The notes under the pieces were generated by a model. That model was not told where the DNA came from, made no database searches, and worked only from the letters and a program-made list of their open reading frames with translations. A program made the position numbers and the translations under genes. Below, one piece after another: positions 8,466-16,332 of a stretch of 64,000 bases of DNA; within the stretch, counting starts at the first letter, position 1, and the number at the start of each line of letters is the position of its first letter. The stretch comes from Psychrobacter sp. FDAARGOS_221. Lineage in GTDB: Bacteria; Pseudomonadota; Gammaproteobacteria; Pseudomonadales; Moraxellaceae. The DNA lies in contig NZ_NWFK02000001.1 of the NCBI RefSeq assembly GCF_002313155.2, forward strand, positions 2,666,001 to 2,730,000, given 5' to 3'.

Positions 8466-9764
8466 CTATTGAGGGCGTTTGGTGTGCTGTTGTTTGGGAT
8501 GCTGCTGTTTAGAACTCTGACCTTTGGGAACTGGCGGGTTTAACGCATCAGTTTTAGCGGGTTGCGATGGCGTCTTGCGTTTTGCATCTGGGATAGGTTT
8601 TAAGCGATTGGTCTCGAAGGGTATGTGCACTTTAGCTTCTAACTGCTTGGTTTGGTACAAGATATTATAGACATCCATCGTCTCTTCAATCATCTGCTGC
8701 ATGGTAAATAAATCAGTAATGGATGGTCGCATCACGTTTTCTAACTGATTACGAATTACCTTACATAGTGCTCTAGCGTTGTATTCTTTGACTAAGCCTT
8801 GAGGATATAGAGGCTTTAAAATCTCACGAAAGGCTGCCTTATTCCAGCCAACCACAGGAGTGCCTAAGTGGATGGCCTGTAACACATTAATACCAATTGA
8901 TTCTGGCTGATTGGCCAAGCCCAATACGACATTGGCCGCTGCCAGCCATTCACGCATGTCATTGTGCTTTGAGCCAATGAAGGTAAATCTATCCTCTAAC
9001 TCAAGAGCATAAATACGCTGCTTAAACTCTTCGTGAATCACATCAGATCGCGACGCTTCATCCATGATAATAATATGCAGGTTTGGGAACTGTTCACAAA
9101 GGTTACCGACAATATCAATCAGCCATTCTTGACCATATTCTTGACCGATAACGGTTGGAAACAGCAGCCATTTTTTATGCTCTAGCTCAGGATATTCAGC
9201 AAAAGTGCGACGAAGCCAGTACACCGAAGGGTTGTAGCGATACGGAAAGCTGCGGGTATCAACGCCACGATAAATACGAATAATAGATTTTGGTGGCGAT
9301 TTGAGGTCTTTTAGATGGCTCATCAGATAGTCTCTGACACTATCAGATACCGTAATCAGGCGATCAACGTTAAGTAGAGCGCGTGAGTAGTTATTGACTT
9401 GATAAAAGCCGTACATGGTCGAGACCAGCTTCGGTTTCTGCTTTAGCGTTGCACCACGTAATGCCCAATGCAAAATCCAGGCCGGGGTGCGTGAGTGCAC
9501 ATGAATGATATCGGGCTGATATTTTTCAATTAATCGGCGCAGTGGCAGGATTTGGCGCAATGACAGCCATGACTTTTTCTCTAATGACAGCTGGTGGTAA
9601 ATATTGCCATCGCGCTGTAAGCGTTTGACCAAGTCATGCTCTGTATCTGCTGAGGAGATAATAATCGAGGTGTGGTCGCGTTTCACCAGGGCACGGCCAA
9701 GATGGAAGATACCACGCTCGGATTCATCGTGCTTTAAGGAGGATAGCAAGCGCATGACTTTCAT
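8466..9764 (-). CDS. Glycosyltransferase family 4-like (GT-B) protein
   Basis: The protein is a predicted cytoplasmic or membrane-associated sugar transferase for envelope polysaccharide. The N-terminal half contains the acceptor-side pattern PDIIHVHSRTPAW (about residue 84) and the C-terminal half the retaining GT-B donor motif ESIGINVLQAIHLGTPVVGW (from about residue 287), with the two glutamate-type positions of the E-x7-E signature partly replaced. The last 50 residues are rich in K, P and Q and probably disordered. There is no good ribosome site at 9764; a second in-frame ATG lies at 9755. No other polysaccharide genes are adjacent, so the acceptor is unknown. Confidence 0.8.
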   Translation of the reverse strand: MKVMRLLSSLKHDESERGIFHLGRALVKRDHTSIIISSADTEHDLVKRLQRDGNIYHQLSLEKKSWLSLRQILPLRRLIEKYQPDIIHVHSRTPAWILHWALRGATLKQKPKLVSTMYGFYQVNNYSRALLNVDRLITVSDSVRDYLMSHLKDLKSPPKSIIRIYRGVDTRSFPYRYNPSVYWLRRTFAEYPELEHKKWLLFPTVIGQEYGQEWLIDIVGNLCEQFPNLHIIIMDEASRSDVIHEEFKQRIYALELEDRFTFIGSKHNDMREWLAAANVVLGLANQPESIGINVLQAIHLGTPVVGWNKAAFREILKPLYPQGLVKEYNARALCKVIRNQLENVMRPSITDLFTMQQMIEETMDVYNILYQTKQLEAKVHIPFETNRLKPIPDAKRKTPSQPAKTDALNPPVPKGQSSKQQHPKQQHTKRPQ

Positions 9765-9847
9765 AAGGGCAATCGGACTTAATCAGTGATAAGTGTAAAT
9801 CGAAACGGTGGCATATTGTCAGTGAAAATGACGAAAAAAACAATACA

Positions 9848-9890
9848 AAGACGCGACTATGACACGACTATAAATGACACGACAATAAAA
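9848..9890 (+). repeat. Short tandem repeat, 15-bp unit, two to three copies
   Basis: GACACGACTATAAAT (9861-9875) is followed directly by GACACGACAATAAAA (9876-9890), and a third, weaker copy (GACGCGACTAT) precedes them. It sits in the gap upstream of the glycosyltransferase start. Confidence 0.5.
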
Positions 9891-9993
9891 GATATCAGCG
9901 ATATCAATAATGAGGCTAATGATACACGCATCATAACATGTTATAAACGTTAGAATGAGCCGCGGCTATCAATCTTGAATAGTTCAACCTGTA

Positions 9994-10848
9994 CTAACGC
10001 CGTTTAGCAAGATGCTCAGCATTGGGTAACACCTGCTTTTCGCTCAAATACTTCCAATAACGCTGCGGTAGATACTGCTTATGTAGGCGTGGGTTTTTGC
10101 GCTCGCTGATGGTGACATTAGCAAAGTACCCTTGCCAAAACTGCTGATAGCGCTTTTCGTGCTCACTATAAACGCTGGCAGGATTGCGAATCACTTGCTC
10201 GTCAATATCGACAATGGTTTGTAGCGGTGCTGGTTTATTACCGACCGCTTGGGTTTTGTCATAAAAGATACCATAGCCGCGGTAGATATCATAAATCGCC
10301 CATTGTTGGTCTTGATAACGTTGGCGAAAGTGAGGGCCAATCAGCGGCAGCACATTAAAGTCAGGCTCAATACGTGCAAAATAAACATCATCTTCAGTGT
10401 GCTCAAAGCGTACAAATGCCTCCATCCGATGCTTTTCTCGGCCGACAGACTTAACGGTCTGAGCCAGTTCAAGCACATCGAGATTGCCTAAATCTTGTAG
10501 TACCTGACGATGTGGGTAGTCAAGGGCGTATTTAACTACTTTGAACAAGGTATTGGAAATACCCTCCTTTTCGGATAAAAACCCCCACAGAATTTGACGC
10601 ATACCTGAGCGACCCAACATGTCGTTGAGCTTGGTTAGCACCCGCTGTGCTTTATAATCATCGGTAGTGACATAAGTTGCGGTATCGATGAGCGAGGGCG
10701 TGTAATGATTACTGTCTGTTACCCACAGATAGTCTTGACGCTGCAGCTTGTGCTCATAGATATAAAAAACAGCACTTAGCCATCCCTCAAAGCTGGGCTC
10801 ATGCACGATAATGGTTGGCGGGACATGACTTAGTTGAGTGCTGCTCAT
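9994..10848 (-). CDS. DUF4130-type protein (TIGR03915-like), predicted DNA metabolism
   Basis: The protein belongs, by my recognition of its pattern, to the family of probable DNA-metabolism proteins that is encoded beside a radical-SAM protein and is often fused or linked to a uracil-DNA glycosylase. Supporting stretches are PSFEGWLSAVFYIYE near the N-terminus, VGREKHRMEAFVRFE, and DFNVLPLIGPHFRQRY with WAIYD after it. No glycosylase domain is attached: the protein ends at about 284 residues. I chose ATG 10848 over TTG 10854. Its radical-SAM partner ends 33 bp upstream, so the two are one transcription unit. The biochemical function of this family is not established. Confidence 0.8.
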   Translation of the reverse strand: MSSTQLSHVPPTIIVHEPSFEGWLSAVFYIYEHKLQRQDYLWVTDSNHYTPSLIDTATYVTTDDYKAQRVLTKLNDMLGRSGMRQILWGFLSEKEGISNTLFKVVKYALDYPHRQVLQDLGNLDVLELAQTVKSVGREKHRMEAFVRFEHTEDDVYFARIEPDFNVLPLIGPHFRQRYQDQQWAIYDIYRGYGIFYDKTQAVGNKPAPLQTIVDIDEQVIRNPASVYSEHEKRYQQFWQGYFANVTISERKNPRLHKQYLPQRYWKYLSEKQVLPNAEHLAKRR

Positions 10849-10881
10849 AACCAATGCTCTGTAAACATTAAAAGTAAGCGA

Positions 10882-12150
10882 TTAAAATAAGCTCAATTGA
10901 CCATTGCGTTGGTCATTAAACTTGGTTTGAGTATGCGATAGAACAAACTGGCGAAAGTTGTCTTTGGTGAGATGTGCTAAGTGTTCATTTTTGCCCGTAG
11001 TGGCAATAAAGAACTTGGCACGATTGACTGCGGCGCCCATTTTTTTCAAATGCTCTAAGGTGATTTGATTAAACTTGCGCGCTTTAATAATCTTCTTAGC
11101 AGTTTTAACCCCAATACCAGGAATACGCAAAATTGACTCATAAGGTGCGTGCTGAATATTTACTGGGAAATGCTCACGATGACGGATGGCCCAGGCCAGC
11201 TTAGGGTCACATTCTAAGTCCAAAAATGGCTGATCAGGCTCAACAATTTCATGCGCACCAAAGCCATAAAAGCGCATTAACCAATCTGCTTGATACAGAC
11301 GATTTTCTCTCACCATGGGCACAGGCGTGCCAATGGCAGGCAGGCGACTGTCCGAAAGCATGGGCACATAGCCTGAGTAATAAACCCGTTTTAGATTATA
11401 TTTTTGATAAAAATGACTCGATAACTGAATCACTTGTAGATCGGTTTCATTACTGGCGCCCACGATCATCTGACTGGTTTGACCGGCGGGGGTGAACTTA
11501 GGCGCAGATTTGTGCTTTTTACGGCTTTCTTTAATGGTAATGATTTCTTCTTTTACTGTTTGCATTGGCGCTTGCAGCTGCGCATGATCTTTTTCTGGCG
11601 CAAGCAAGGCCAGCCCAGATTTGGTAGGAATCTCAATATTGGCGCTGAGACGATCGGCATAAAGGCCGGCTTGATATAGCAGCTCTTTGCTGGCGCCAGG
11701 AATGGTTTTTAGATGGATATAGCCATTGAAACGTTCACGGGTGCGCAACAGTTTAGCGACCTCAACCAAGCGTTCCATGGTGTGATCGGCATCTTTGAAG
11801 ATACCAGAGCTTAAAAACAGCCCCTCAATATAGTTGCGTCGATAAAACTGCATGGTCAGCTCGACCACTTCTTCAACCGTAAAAGCGGCGCGTGGGGTGT
11901 CATTACTGCGTCTAGACGTACAATAAGCACAGTCATAAATACAGTGATTGGTCAGTAAAATCTTCAATAAGCTAACACAGCGGCCATCTTCTGTATAACT
12001 GTGGCAAATGCCGGATTTTGACGCATCACCAAGTGCACCGCCTTGGTTTTTGCGGTTGCTGCCAGAGGAGGAGCAAGACACGTCATATTTGGCCGCATCG
12101 GCTAGAATATTCAGTTTGCCTTGTAGTCGCTCGTAATTGATTGAACTCAT
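10882..12150 (-). CDS. Putative DNA modification/repair radical SAM protein (TIGR03916-like)
   Basis: This is a radical S-adenosylmethionine enzyme with a DNA-binding module. The iron-sulfur cluster motif CxxxCxxC is C70-C74-C77 (NHCIYDCAYC). Further conserved cysteines lie at C26, C49 and C58. A helix-hairpin-helix motif, ILRIPGIGVKTAKKII (about 340-355), suggests contact with DNA. The family is named for its genomic link to uracil-DNA glycosylase and a DUF4130 protein; the latter follows directly here. The 422-residue length fits. Start ATG 12150; the upstream 190 bp to rodA hold a small inverted repeat (12234-12251). The reaction it catalyses is unknown. Confidence 0.88.
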   Translation of the reverse strand: MSSINYERLQGKLNILADAAKYDVSCSSSGSNRKNQGGALGDASKSGICHSYTEDGRCVSLLKILLTNHCIYDCAYCTSRRSNDTPRAAFTVEEVVELTMQFYRRNYIEGLFLSSGIFKDADHTMERLVEVAKLLRTRERFNGYIHLKTIPGASKELLYQAGLYADRLSANIEIPTKSGLALLAPEKDHAQLQAPMQTVKEEIITIKESRKKHKSAPKFTPAGQTSQMIVGASNETDLQVIQLSSHFYQKYNLKRVYYSGYVPMLSDSRLPAIGTPVPMVRENRLYQADWLMRFYGFGAHEIVEPDQPFLDLECDPKLAWAIRHREHFPVNIQHAPYESILRIPGIGVKTAKKIIKARKFNQITLEHLKKMGAAVNRAKFFIATTGKNEHLAHLTKDNFRQFVLSHTQTKFNDQRNGQLSLF

Positions 12151-12340
12151 ACGCCCAATGTCTCCATAAGCTATTAGATAAGCTACGATAGCTAATCTGT
12201 TATGGTAACAAACTTAGGCGTAAAAATGAGGCAGTCGCTGACGCTAAGCGACAGTCAGTGTCGTAAATTTTTATACGCTGGGAAAGCGTTCGTCAGGCAA
12301 GTGCCGGCTAGGCTAGTGTTAGTTAAACAATGGCTAACAG

Positions 12341-13483
12341 CTATTTCGTATTATGGGTATAGACAGACATCAACAGCCCAAATCCAGCCATTAAGGTAAT
12401 CACGGCCGTTCCGCCGTAACTGATTAAGGGTAGAGGAACACCAACCACCGGTAGGATACCGCTTACCATGCCGATATTAACAAATACGTAGACGAAAAAT
12501 GACAAGGTAATAGCCCCAGCTAACAGTCTGCCATAAGTGTTGCTGTGTATCGAGGCAATGAATAAAGAGCGCGCTAAAATACAGGCGTATAGGAAAATAA
12601 GCACACATACCCCAATCAGACCAAACTCTTCAGAGAAGGCGGCAATGATAAAGTCAGTGTGACCTTCAGGTAAAAAGTGCAAATGCGACTGAGTGCCTTC
12701 TAAGTAGCCTTTTCCGCTTAAACCGCCGGCACCAATTGCTGTCTTCGACTGAGTAATGTTCCAGCCCGCCCCAAGCATATCCGCTTCAGGGTTTAACATG
12801 GTGAGCACCCGCTGCTTTTGATAATCATGCATCAAAAAGGTCCACAGTGCCCATACCATAGGGATCATCATGGCTACCGCTGAGCCAATCATCCACCACG
12901 GCAAACCGGCTAAGAACAATACGAATATCCCACTTGAAGCCACCAACAATGAGGTACCTAAGTCAGGCTGTTTGGCAATGAGTAATACTGGTACCACGAT
13001 AATCGCCAAAGTGGTGGCGACCGTCGTTAAGTTGGGCGGTAAATCACGGCGGGATAGATACCAGGCACACATCATGGGCAGGCCCAGCTTCATAAACTCA
13101 GACGGCTGTACACTACCAAAGCCAGGAATATCAATCCAGCGCTGCGCTCCCATCCGCACTTCACCGATGACCTCGACCAATATCAAAGACACCAATCCAA
13201 TGACATAAAAAAACGGCGTAAAGTCACGATACATACCAGGCGGTATTTGCGCCATGCCGATCATCACAACCAGTGCGATTAGATAGCTCACCATCTGTCG
13301 CACCACCATAGACACATCTTGGGTGGAGGCACTATACAAAATCGCCAGTCCAATAAAGCAAACCGTTAATAGGAGCAGCATTAACCAAGGGTCAATATGA
13401 ATGCGCTCCCAAATGCTGGGGTTGTCATCTCGTCCAAAGTGGTGAGTTTGCCGAGAAAAACGATACTGTTGTTGCTTTGACAT
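12341..13483 (-). CDS. rodA: Peptidoglycan glycosyltransferase RodA (SEDS family)
   Basis: RodA polymerises lipid II into glycan strands in the inner membrane during side-wall elongation, together with PBP2 and the MreB system. The 380-residue protein has about ten membrane segments after a 30-residue cytoplasmic tail. Diagnostic stretches are AQRWIDIPGFGSVQPSEFMK, KQPDLGTSLL and the extracellular catalytic block LPEGHTDFIIAAFSEEFG, in which D277 matches the essential aspartate of E. coli RodA (D262). The C-terminal end has the family pattern VPLPLISYGGTA. mrdA (PBP2), a common partner, is not adjacent. There is no clear ribosome site at the start. Confidence 0.94.
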   Translation of the reverse strand: MSKQQQYRFSRQTHHFGRDDNPSIWERIHIDPWLMLLLLTVCFIGLAILYSASTQDVSMVVRQMVSYLIALVVMIGMAQIPPGMYRDFTPFFYVIGLVSLILVEVIGEVRMGAQRWIDIPGFGSVQPSEFMKLGLPMMCAWYLSRRDLPPNLTTVATTLAIIVVPVLLIAKQPDLGTSLLVASSGIFVLFLAGLPWWMIGSAVAMMIPMVWALWTFLMHDYQKQRVLTMLNPEADMLGAGWNITQSKTAIGAGGLSGKGYLEGTQSHLHFLPEGHTDFIIAAFSEEFGLIGVCVLIFLYACILARSLFIASIHSNTYGRLLAGAITLSFFVYVFVNIGMVSGILPVVGVPLPLISYGGTAVITLMAGFGLLMSVYTHNTK

Positions 13484-14043
13484 AGGATAGTTTTACGAGT
13501 GATAGAAACGGAAGAGTGGGATGTTAACGATGTGAGTAGCAATCGCTTTAAATCGTTTTAAATCGCTTAAGGGGCTATAGTTTAGCGTGACTGAGTCAAT
13601 TTTGATAGTGGTAATCATTGCCAAATATCAACTTAGCACCAAACCGACTGCCAATCAGTTAAATCAATGAATCTGTTGGTTTTAAATAAGTCAACCTATA
13701 TTTAGAAAATATTTATGATACTTGTGTTAATTAGGTGTATAATAGGTATAAATATTTAACCCCTATTGCCAAGTTTGTTGTTGTCTAACCCGTGTTTACA
13801 CAACAGTCTCTAAGTCTTTATTTCATTAAGCCTACTTTAATAACCATTTAATGAGTCACTAGTCAATTAGAAGCCCGTTAATTAGTTATTAATCACTAAT
13901 GTCATTTAGTATTTGCATTTAACAACCGTAACCAAACCATTTTATGGGCTGACGGCTTATAGGCTATGGATATAAATTGAGCTAAGTGTACCGGATAGAC
14001 GCAAGGCAAAGGATTATAAATACATTGTTTAAGAGAGTTCCCA
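13484..14043. other. Gene-free region between divergent rodA and a lipoprotein gene
   Basis: About 560 bp, AT-rich. It contains a plausible plus-strand promoter (13715-13743), which would give the lipoprotein gene an untranslated leader of nearly 300 nt. I see no coding frame and no known riboswitch pattern. Confidence 0.5.
13715..13743 (+). promoter_or_regulatory. Candidate sigma-70 promoter
   Basis: ATGATA (13715-13720, four of six -35 bases) and a perfect TATAAT (13738-13743) are 17 bp apart. The nearest downstream gene on this strand starts at 14044. Confidence 0.45.
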
Positions 14044-14628
14044 TTGAGATTAAAAACACCGCTGTATTTAGTATTGTTCATGCCCTTATTGGCAATGACA
14101 CTAAGCGCATGCAAACCCACTGATACTATCATTAATGATTCGCAAGCCAATGAGTGGCAAGATATCAGTGACATAGGCCTACCAAGAACCACCTTGTCCG
14201 GATTTGATCAAGCGGATATCGACGGGCTAGAACTTGAAGGTGATGGGCAATCGTCAACCTTAGGACGCAACAAGGCCAAAACAACATCGTTGGCAGATGA
14301 CCAAGCCAGACTAAAGTTAGAACAGCCGCAGCAGTGCCCAAAAAGCCTCAATCTAAAAGTGGGTGCGAGGGCTATTGACCTAGAGCATGAAAGATTAGTC
14401 ACTCAGTACTGCGACTATCAGCTTTATCTGCGCAAAGGACAAACCTTAAATGTGTATAGCAATCAGTCGCAGCTGCATGCCTCATTAGTCAGCCCATTAA
14501 GTCATGACTTCGATAATGGTGCAGTGCAGGCTACGGCCGATGATAAGTATACGATTCGTATCGAATATGACGGTGTTGAATATCAGTCAACACCGGTCAT
14601 CTATGATCTAACGGTTAGTGTCAATTAG
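14044..14628 (+). CDS. Predicted lipoprotein with a C-terminal PPC/PliG-like beta domain
   Basis: The protein begins with a lipoprotein signal: MRLK, a hydrophobic run, and the lipobox LSAC with the modified cysteine at C23. This requires the TTG start at 14044 (GAGAG at 14032-14036), because the first in-frame ATG (14080) would remove the positive residues and half the hydrophobic run. A low-complexity acidic linker follows (about 25-90). The last 75 residues, from YQLYLRKGQTLNVYSNQ through KYTIRIEYDG to the terminal strand YDLTVSVN, follow the strand pattern seen in bacterial PPC domains and in g-type lysozyme inhibitors. Two cysteines (about 98 and 122) may pair. Function unknown. Confidence 0.7.
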   Translation: MRLKTPLYLVLFMPLLAMTLSACKPTDTIINDSQANEWQDISDIGLPRTTLSGFDQADIDGLELEGDGQSSTLGRNKAKTTSLADDQARLKLEQPQQCPKSLNLKVGARAIDLEHERLVTQYCDYQLYLRKGQTLNVYSNQSQLHASLVSPLSHDFDNGAVQATADDKYTIRIEYDGVEYQSTPVIYDLTVSVN

Positions 14629-14717
14629 CGTCCATAAATTGTCTTAAACGCTTAACCCAATTTAATCTAGACTAGACTCTAGATCTAAGGTTAAGGCAAC
14701 AATCTATAGCAACTATT

Positions 14718-14789
14718 GGTGCTTTTTTTACGGGTATTTTTTTATCGATACTTTTTTTACTGGTACCTGCTTACTGGTACTTTTTGAGC
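14718..14789. repeat. Degenerate tandem repeat of about 14-15 bp, five copies, overlapping the end of an M16 gene
   Basis: Units start at 14718, 14732, 14747, 14762 and 14776 and resemble GGTACTTTTTTTACT. The last two run into the coding sequence, so the stop codon (14771-14773) and final residues VLKKYQ of the minus-strand peptidase gene lie within the array. The array seems to have formed by duplication of the gene's 3' end. Confidence 0.7.
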
Positions 14790-16285
14790 ACTGAGTCTGA
14801 CGCAATGTCAGGCTGACCAACCGTCACAATTAACAGCTTATCTGGGGTCAAGGTTTGCTTTAACGTATCATTGACCTGTTGCAAGCCTGTTTTTTCTACT
14901 CTCTGAATATATTCCGTGATATAGGTATCAGGCAACTGGTTAAAGTTGAGCATACCTAACATCCCATTGATTCCGGCATTACTCGAAAATCCCATCGGAT
15001 AACTATTAATCAGGCTCTCTTTGGTTAGTTCAAACTCTTCTGTGCTAATACCTTCTGCGACCGTCTTATCGATGGTGTCCAAGGTTGCTTTAATAGCGTC
15101 ATCAGCCACTTCATTACGGCTAGAGAATCTAATAGTGTAGGGACCGTTAACCTGCATCGGTGTCATGCTGCCATAAATGCCATAGGTATAGCCTAAGTCC
15201 TTACGAACCTTACCCATCAAGCGTGAATGAAAGCCACTGCCTGCCAGCACATCATTACCAATGGCAAACTCAGTATTTTGTTGAATACTGGCTTGATCGG
15301 GCTGAATACGATAGCCTTGCTGACCAATCATGACAGAGGTTTGATCACTGTCAAAATCAACATGCACCCATTTGCTGCGCTGTAACGGTTTTGGTGTTGG
15401 CAGTTGTGGTGCCGGCTTGCCTTTAGGTAGATCTTTGGTCAAGGTTTCGGCCACTTGCTTGGCTTGCTCTAAGCTTAAATCACCCGTTAGACTTAAGCTG
15501 GCATTTTCAGCGACTAGGTAAGTGTCATGGAATCGCTTTAAATCGGCAACATTAATCTTCCCAATAGAGTCAACTTCACCGTAAGAAGAATGTGCATACG
15601 GGTGAGTGTCATACAGTGCTTTGTTAAAGGTAGTACTGGCAACATAAGAGGGATTTTGCTGCATTTGCTTTAAGCCAAGAATCTGCTGGGCTTTACTGCG
15701 CTCAAGCACTTTTGGGTCAAATCTAGGTTCATTGACTACACTGTTCATCAGTTGCAGTGCAGGGGTTAATTGCTCGTCATCAGATAGGCTGCGCAATCTA
15801 ACCGCAAACTGATCTTTATAAGCAGCACTGGTCAGCTCAATACCCAATTGTTCTGCGGCAGTGGCATACTCGGTTTCATCCAACTGTTTAGTGCCTTTAG
15901 TCAGTTGTCCTGCGACCATGCTGGCTAGACCAAAGCCGCCTTTGCGAATACTCTCATCTCGGGCACTGCCGGCGTTAAAGCGTAAATCGACATCTACGAT
16001 TGGCAATTGATTTGTCTGAAAGAAGATAACCGGCACGCCATTACTGGTGGTAAAGTGCTGAAACTCAGGAATAGTCATATCCAGCTTTTCATCTTGTTGC
16101 AGGCTGGTCAGCTTATCAAGCGCTTTAATCGGCTGAGTAATATCCACATCTTGGGTGCTGTGCTCACCGCTAGGCATAGCGTCAGTTGCAGCCTGCGCTT
16201 GTATACTGGCAGTTAAGCTGGTAACAGCAACGGTTGCGGTGAAGAGTGATAGCGTCAGTGGTGATAGTAAACGAGAGGGTTTCAT
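14771..16285 (-). CDS. M16 family peptidase-like protein, predicted inactive subunit, periplasmic
   Basis: The 504-residue protein has a signal peptide (MKPSRLL, hydrophobic core, cut after AQA at about 33) and the two-domain M16 layout. The HxxEH zinc motif of active members is missing: the matching helix reads GFGLASMVAGQL. Conserved parts include FNAGSARDE and, in the second half, YGIYGSMTP and IRFSSRN. In M16B heterodimers one subunit carries zinc and the other helps bind substrate; this gene lies 47 bp after an HxxEH-bearing paralogue, so it is probably the non-catalytic partner. Its stop codon lies within a tandem repeat. Confidence 0.88.
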   Translation of the reverse strand: MKPSRLLSPLTLSLFTATVAVTSLTASIQAQAATDAMPSGEHSTQDVDITQPIKALDKLTSLQQDEKLDMTIPEFQHFTTSNGVPVIFFQTNQLPIVDVDLRFNAGSARDESIRKGGFGLASMVAGQLTKGTKQLDETEYATAAEQLGIELTSAAYKDQFAVRLRSLSDDEQLTPALQLMNSVVNEPRFDPKVLERSKAQQILGLKQMQQNPSYVASTTFNKALYDTHPYAHSSYGEVDSIGKINVADLKRFHDTYLVAENASLSLTGDLSLEQAKQVAETLTKDLPKGKPAPQLPTPKPLQRSKWVHVDFDSDQTSVMIGQQGYRIQPDQASIQQNTEFAIGNDVLAGSGFHSRLMGKVRKDLGYTYGIYGSMTPMQVNGPYTIRFSSRNEVADDAIKATLDTIDKTVAEGISTEEFELTKESLINSYPMGFSSNAGINGMLGMLNFNQLPDTYITEYIQRVEKTGLQQVNDTLKQTLTPDKLLIVTVGQPDIASDSVLKKYQ

Positions 16286-16332
16286 AAATTTTCCGTTAAT
16301 TATTTTTATCTTTTAAAGTCGAATTGGGCTTT

